9,158 nt of DNA, from contig CAYWOD010000144.1 of the NCBI GenBank assembly GCA_964459805.1, positions 1-9,158 on the forward strand, in the 5' to 3' direction. The position numbers and the translations under genes are program-made. Below, piece after piece: positions 6,056 to 9,158 of the stretch (position 1 is the stretch's first letter; every line of letters starts with the position of its first letter). The notes beneath the pieces are model-generated. The model was given only the letters and a program-made list of their open reading frames with translations, made no database searches and was not told the DNA's origin. Source of the DNA: DAOVRL01 sp964459805 (GTDB lineage Bacteria > Planctomycetota > Phycisphaerae > Sedimentisphaerales > Anaerobacaceae).

Positions 6056-8758
6056 CTATTGTCCAGCATCTTCAAGCCAGTTCGCTGCCATAAAAGCAAA
6101 ATCCAAAAGGTTGACTACGCCATCACGATTGATATCGCCCGCAAATCGCCATTTGCTCATAGCGGTGAGTTGCCTTGCGATGAATACAATCTCCCAATTT
6201 TGTTCAGCTTGAAGATCCGGATCACCTTCAGTCCACAACTGCATCATTGCCATATCGTCTGTAATCTCTATTGCTCTTGCACTATTGCTAATCACAGTTA
6301 CATCCGTTACGCGGAAAGGCAGGAAAGCAATAACTGGTTTGGAGACATTAATTGCTGAATTAAGGTGCACCGTCATCGTGAATTGATAATATCCAGGCGT
6401 TGTTTCAGTGTAAGTGAGTGTTTGACCATAAATTGGTTCTGTCCCTGGGCACGATTCGATACGCGCAGTATATCCGGGGTCACCATAGAAGGCGAGTACG
6501 TCGCGGTCGTATGCCAGACCGGTTGGATTAATACCAGGTGTATTATTCTCCAAATCAAATAGCAAGGCTTGATTAGTCAGGAAAAAAGCCTCCGCGAAAG
6601 TAAATTGATCCTGCAATTTGAAGAAATAATCGCTGACTCCCCAACCCATGTAGCCAAACCATGTCGAGACTACATACCCACAATACTGCACAGCTCCTCC
6701 AGTATGTAACCATCCGGGAACCATGGAATTGTTGCCGCTAACCTTGCCAATCAAACAGTTACCTGGAGCGTAGTATATCTTTGGATTGGTTGAGTTGATA
6801 TCGCAACGGATACCATTGGCATCAATTCCATAAAGTTGGCAGTTATCAGTACGGAAAAAGCCTTCGCCATCTGGAGTGGGATAGTGTAGCTGCCATTCGT
6901 ATTGGGTGGCATGGCCGCTTGTAACCATGATGTCCACAGTATTAGTGTTGAGTTCATCAACGAGAACACAGGTATCGTCATACGGGCCGGGCTGCGTTTT
7001 ATCAATAGGGCCGCAATATGGCTTGACCCACATCACGTCATTTTCGCTCTCAGAATGGTAAATACCCTCTGGGAGGTATTCGAGCCAGCCACCGGCAGTC
7101 TTCAACAGACCTTTACGCACAGTTAAAGGATCGGCCTGAACCATACGCAGCGCGTCAGCAGCTTCGCAACCAGTAATAATTCCCCAGAGGCAATCACCAT
7201 AAGGATCCGCGTCTAAGGCTCGCGTAAGTTGATGAGCCTGGCGGACATAAGTTTCACCTAACTGAGTTAACTCTGGAACCGTTGCCACAAAACACACATA
7301 GCGCGGCATTACTTGAGAAAGCGTTGTCCTGACCGAATGAGGAAACGGAATTCCCGAATAAGTGATAATGGATGCACCATGCTTCGATTGCAATGCATCA
7401 ACCACTGTCTGCCAGGATGGATCCTGGTATGTCGACTCGCTAACGCAGATTACATATGGCCCAAGGGTGGGCGGTCCAGGAATTATGCACACATCGTCGA
7501 AGTAGGCCGTACCTTCTTGAGCAACCAGTTGAAAATGGTCAAAAGATTCTTCACGCGGTATATCATCCACTGTTAATTGAACTTGCCCCCGGTAAATGTC
7601 ATCTATCCAATATCGCAAAGTAAGGTTTCTCTCAATCCGCTGATAATGGATCTTGACATCATACCATCGCTCTGTTTGGTAGGTTTGAAGAATGGTTCCA
7701 TCCGCTGCGGTCACATTTCCATTACCGCGGAAGAGAATCAATCCTCGTCCAGGGTTTGTCCAGTATGTTCCCTGCTTCATACCAATGTCTGCTCGATGGG
7801 GGTGACAACCGGTCAGAGTCTCAGAGCCATTATAGACTTTGAACTGAACGATGAATTGAGTTGGAAACGAGCATTGATGTTCAGCACCTGCTCCCCAGCA
7901 GCCTCCCAAAACGCCAAATAGTTTTAAGACCTTGTTATTATCGTTCGTCGGGTCCACGACAACACAGTTATTAGACGGATCACTGCCGTCGTTCCCCCGG
8001 AATCCGACCCAGTTGGGTGAGGGCCAAGTGTTTTGGGTGTAGCCCTCGAAATCATCAAATAGCTCCGGAACATCCCCGAGCGCCCACTTGAGAGCTTGGT
8101 AAGCTATCTGGTCAGTGTAATCCCCATAAAAAGCGCCGGGCATCTCTAATCGTTGGTATATAACAGTGCCTTTCCCGTAACGCCACACAACCAGCGCCGG
8201 TGAATTATCTAAACTAAATCGAGTAATAACTGTAGCACCCGGTTTATCCTCTGTGTGGCGACGAATCCAGTCCGGACTGTCACGGTCAAACGAGTCTGGA
8301 ACCCCAGCAAGAATTTGAGCAACAATTGGATCGGATCTGTCTTCAGCAACTATACTTGGTCCATAATTGGCATTAGATATAGGCATTGCAGGCAGGCTGT
8401 CTCCAAACTTTGAGTCGCTCCAAAAATTAACCATTAGAATTTTGCCATCATTATACACAGCGTCTTCTATTGCTTGAGCCGTGGTGGTTGAGAAATCATC
8501 GCTCCCTCCAATACAAATAACATCAGCGTCTAAATATTCATTGAAGCGAGAATCAAACTTTCCACCTTGATAACAGCCTATTTGCGTAACAATCTGAAAT
8601 TCGTCTGAGTGTTTTGAGAAGTCCAGGCCGCCTGTTTCGCAATAAATAGCCACATTCCATTTACTTGATGCGGCAAAAGTCGGTGAGGTAGTTGCACAGA
8701 AAAAAGTTGCGAAAATAAAAGCAAAAAGCCCCCCACCTTTTTGATATAAGTTTTTCAT
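6056..8758 (-). CDS. Secreted multidomain protein: GATase-like, concanavalin-like, C25/caspase-like and dockerin-like domains
   Basis: Not assignable to a named gene. Seen in order: signal peptide (1-29, ending SPTFA); a flavodoxin/class I glutamine-amidotransferase-like (ThuA-type) domain (about 33-230: VICIGGSDDFS, KILMVNFWSDSKFGDSLPA); a concanavalin/LamG-like beta sandwich (about 232-428: ELFDDFEGY to TAYFDDVCI); and an alpha/beta domain (about 433-767). The last resembles the gingipain/C25 caspase fold, with SGHATQ (H616), GNCLIG (C668), then a GGAVQYCGYVVSTWFGY segment and DRDVLAFYGDP. A beta-rich domain follows (about 768-868), then a calcium loop with D875, N877, D879, V881, N883 and D886 in EF-hand spacing, ending in WLEDAGQ. 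H616 and C668 are a plausible cysteine-protease dyad, but activity is inference. Minus-strand GAAGG (8772-8768) precedes the ATG by 9 bases. The product is likely an exported, possibly surface-held protease or binding protein. It is AT-richer than the two hydrolase genes and has its own terminator. Confidence 0.85.
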   Translation of the reverse strand: MKNLYQKGGGLFAFIFATFFCATTSPTFAASSKWNVAIYCETGGLDFSKHSDEFQIVTQIGCYQGGKFDSRFNEYLDADVICIGGSDDFSTTTAQAIEDAVYNDGKILMVNFWSDSKFGDSLPAMPISNANYGPSIVAEDRSDPIVAQILAGVPDSFDRDSPDWIRRHTEDKPGATVITRFSLDNSPALVVWRYGKGTVIYQRLEMPGAFYGDYTDQIAYQALKWALGDVPELFDDFEGYTQNTWPSPNWVGFRGNDGSDPSNNCVVVDPTNDNNKVLKLFGVLGGCWGAGAEHQCSFPTQFIVQFKVYNGSETLTGCHPHRADIGMKQGTYWTNPGRGLILFRGNGNVTAADGTILQTYQTERWYDVKIHYQRIERNLTLRYWIDDIYRGQVQLTVDDIPREESFDHFQLVAQEGTAYFDDVCIIPGPPTLGPYVICVSESTYQDPSWQTVVDALQSKHGASIITYSGIPFPHSVRTTLSQVMPRYVCFVATVPELTQLGETYVRQAHQLTRALDADPYGDCLWGIITGCEAADALRMVQADPLTVRKGLLKTAGGWLEYLPEGIYHSESENDVMWVKPYCGPIDKTQPGPYDDTCVLVDELNTNTVDIMVTSGHATQYEWQLHYPTPDGEGFFRTDNCQLYGIDANGIRCDINSTNPKIYYAPGNCLIGKVSGNNSMVPGWLHTGGAVQYCGYVVSTWFGYMGWGVSDYFFKLQDQFTFAEAFFLTNQALLFDLENNTPGINPTGLAYDRDVLAFYGDPGYTARIESCPGTEPIYGQTLTYTETTPGYYQFTMTVHLNSAINVSKPVIAFLPFRVTDVTVISNSARAIEITDDMAMMQLWTEGDPDLQAEQNWEIVFIARQLTAMSKWRFAGDINRDGVVNLLDFAFMAANWLEDAGQ

Positions 8759-8888
8759 TTTGTTGAACCTTCAGAATTTAAGGATCTATTTCGCGAAAAA
8801 ATACGATTGATTGTCTAAAACCTTTACGCTAAAAAATGCGGTTTTTGGGTCATAGAGCACCTCTTGCTTTCCCAATTTGCGGCAGAAT

Positions 8889-8913
8889 AAAAAAAGGCAC
8901 GGCTCCATCGTGC
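8889..8913 (-). terminator. Terminator-like hairpin in the leader of the 900-residue protein gene
   Basis: Minus strand: GCACG (8913-8909), 7-base loop, CGTGC (8901-8897), one C, then seven T residues (8895-8889). The stem is short but GC-rich and directly followed by the T-run. It lies about 130 bases before the ATG at 8758, so it is either an attenuator in that gene's leader or the end of a transcript entering from beyond the window. Confidence 0.5.
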
Positions 8914-9046
8914 TCGTCTCTGGCCAGCCAATGCCTACCTGTAACACGCAAGCGATGCGCGTTTCGCCCAAAGGCAAACGAGTACCAACTGTTATGCGTT
9001 TTCTTGCTTTGACATTTGCTGGTTTCGCTTGAAACGTCAAACATGT
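8897..9046 (-). promoter_or_regulatory. Candidate structured leader RNA, or small RNA, upstream of the 900-residue protein gene
   Basis: The 400 bases from 8759 to 9158 hold no convincing gene but contain consecutive hairpin-forming segments. GTTTC/GAAAC at 9022-9035 is extended by ACAT...ATGT out to 9012-9046. CGTTT(C)GCC/GGCAAACG lies at about 8968-8988, and ACGCA/TGCG(C)GT at about 8947-8964. The terminator-like stem and T-run at 8913-8889 follow. This order (folded domain, then terminator, then gene) is what cis-acting riboswitch or attenuator leaders look like. I could not match it to a known riboswitch class. A decayed gene or unrelated noncoding DNA remains possible. Confidence 0.3.
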
Positions 9047-9158
9047 GGCACAAAAGCGTTGTTCAATTGTCAAAAACAGGATCATCTGCACCTCTGTGGC
9101 ATAATAATACGGGTTCTAAAAAATTCTCGCGCGCATGTTAAAATAGGGTAGCGCCATA

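Noticed and set aside
5835..6099. Overlapping short minus-strand frames rich in Phe, Leu and Cys that look membrane-like
   Set aside because: They cross the strong terminator and the 3' end of the large secreted gene. Their hydrophobicity follows from T-rich codons in AT-rich DNA, and no ribosome binding site or family resemblance is evident.
8938..9000. attC-like site: CATAAC and GTTAC flanking a hairpin-rich 50-base stretch
   Set aside because: The boxes do not fit the RYYYAAC/GTTRRRY rule well, there is no neighbouring integrase or cassette, and the hairpins fit a structured leader equally well.
8786..9091. Open frame of about 100 codons on the minus strand with an AGAGG site before an ATG
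   Set aside because: It runs through the hairpins and the T-run of the terminator-like element, has odd low-complexity composition and no recognisable domain, and an overlapping second frame is equally open. A structured noncoding leader explains the region better, but a small protein is not excluded.
1..9158. tRNA, rRNA, CRISPR array, insertion sequence or phage genes
   Set aside because: Looked for on both strands; no cloverleaf, repeat-spacer array, transposase motif or terminal inverted repeats with target duplication could be seen.

Overview
The window looks like genomic DNA from a carbohydrate-degrading planctomycete, most likely of the class Phycisphaerae. This is an inference from three things: a C-terminal single dockerin-type calcium loop (GDINRDGVVNLLDF, then an alanine-rich helix ending in WLE) of the kind that recurs in secreted Phycisphaerae proteins; a GH116-type hydrolase with a lectin-like module nested in it; and a GH97 enzyme of a divergent subgroup. 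No ribosomal or other marker gene is present, so the taxonomic call is provisional.

Layout: bases 1-185 are a leader with no recognisable gene. A plus-strand gene (186-3422) encodes an exported GH116/GBA2-like glycoside hydrolase of about 1,078 residues. After a 251-base gap, a convergent minus-strand gene (3674-5668) encodes an exported GH97-family hydrolase of 664 residues. Bases 5669-6000 hold a candidate promoter for the GH97 gene and a short A-rich direct repeat (three copies of TCAAAAWGCAAA). A strong intrinsic terminator (5999-6035) then closes a second minus-strand gene (6056-8758). That gene encodes a 900-residue secreted multidomain protein: glutamine-amidotransferase-like domain, concanavalin-like domain, caspase/gingipain (C25)-like domain with a candidate His/Cys dyad, beta-rich domain, and a dockerin-like calcium loop. 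Bases 8759-9158 have no convincing gene. On the minus strand they form a chain of hairpins ending in a terminator-like stem and T-run upstream of the 900-residue protein, which suggests an attenuated or structured leader.

The three genes appear to be three separate transcription units. The two hydrolases converge, and the terminator separates the large protein from the GH97 gene. All three products carry export signals, so the common theme is extracytoplasmic breakdown of glycans (GH116, GH97) and possibly of protein or glycoprotein (the C25-like protein). No transporter, regulator or SusC/SusD-type gene is in view. Base composition drops visibly from GC-rich (both hydrolases) to AT-richer (from about 5,700 onward). 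The most interesting items are the architecture of the 900-residue protein, the altered catalytic positions of the GH97 enzyme, and the structured leader at the right end.
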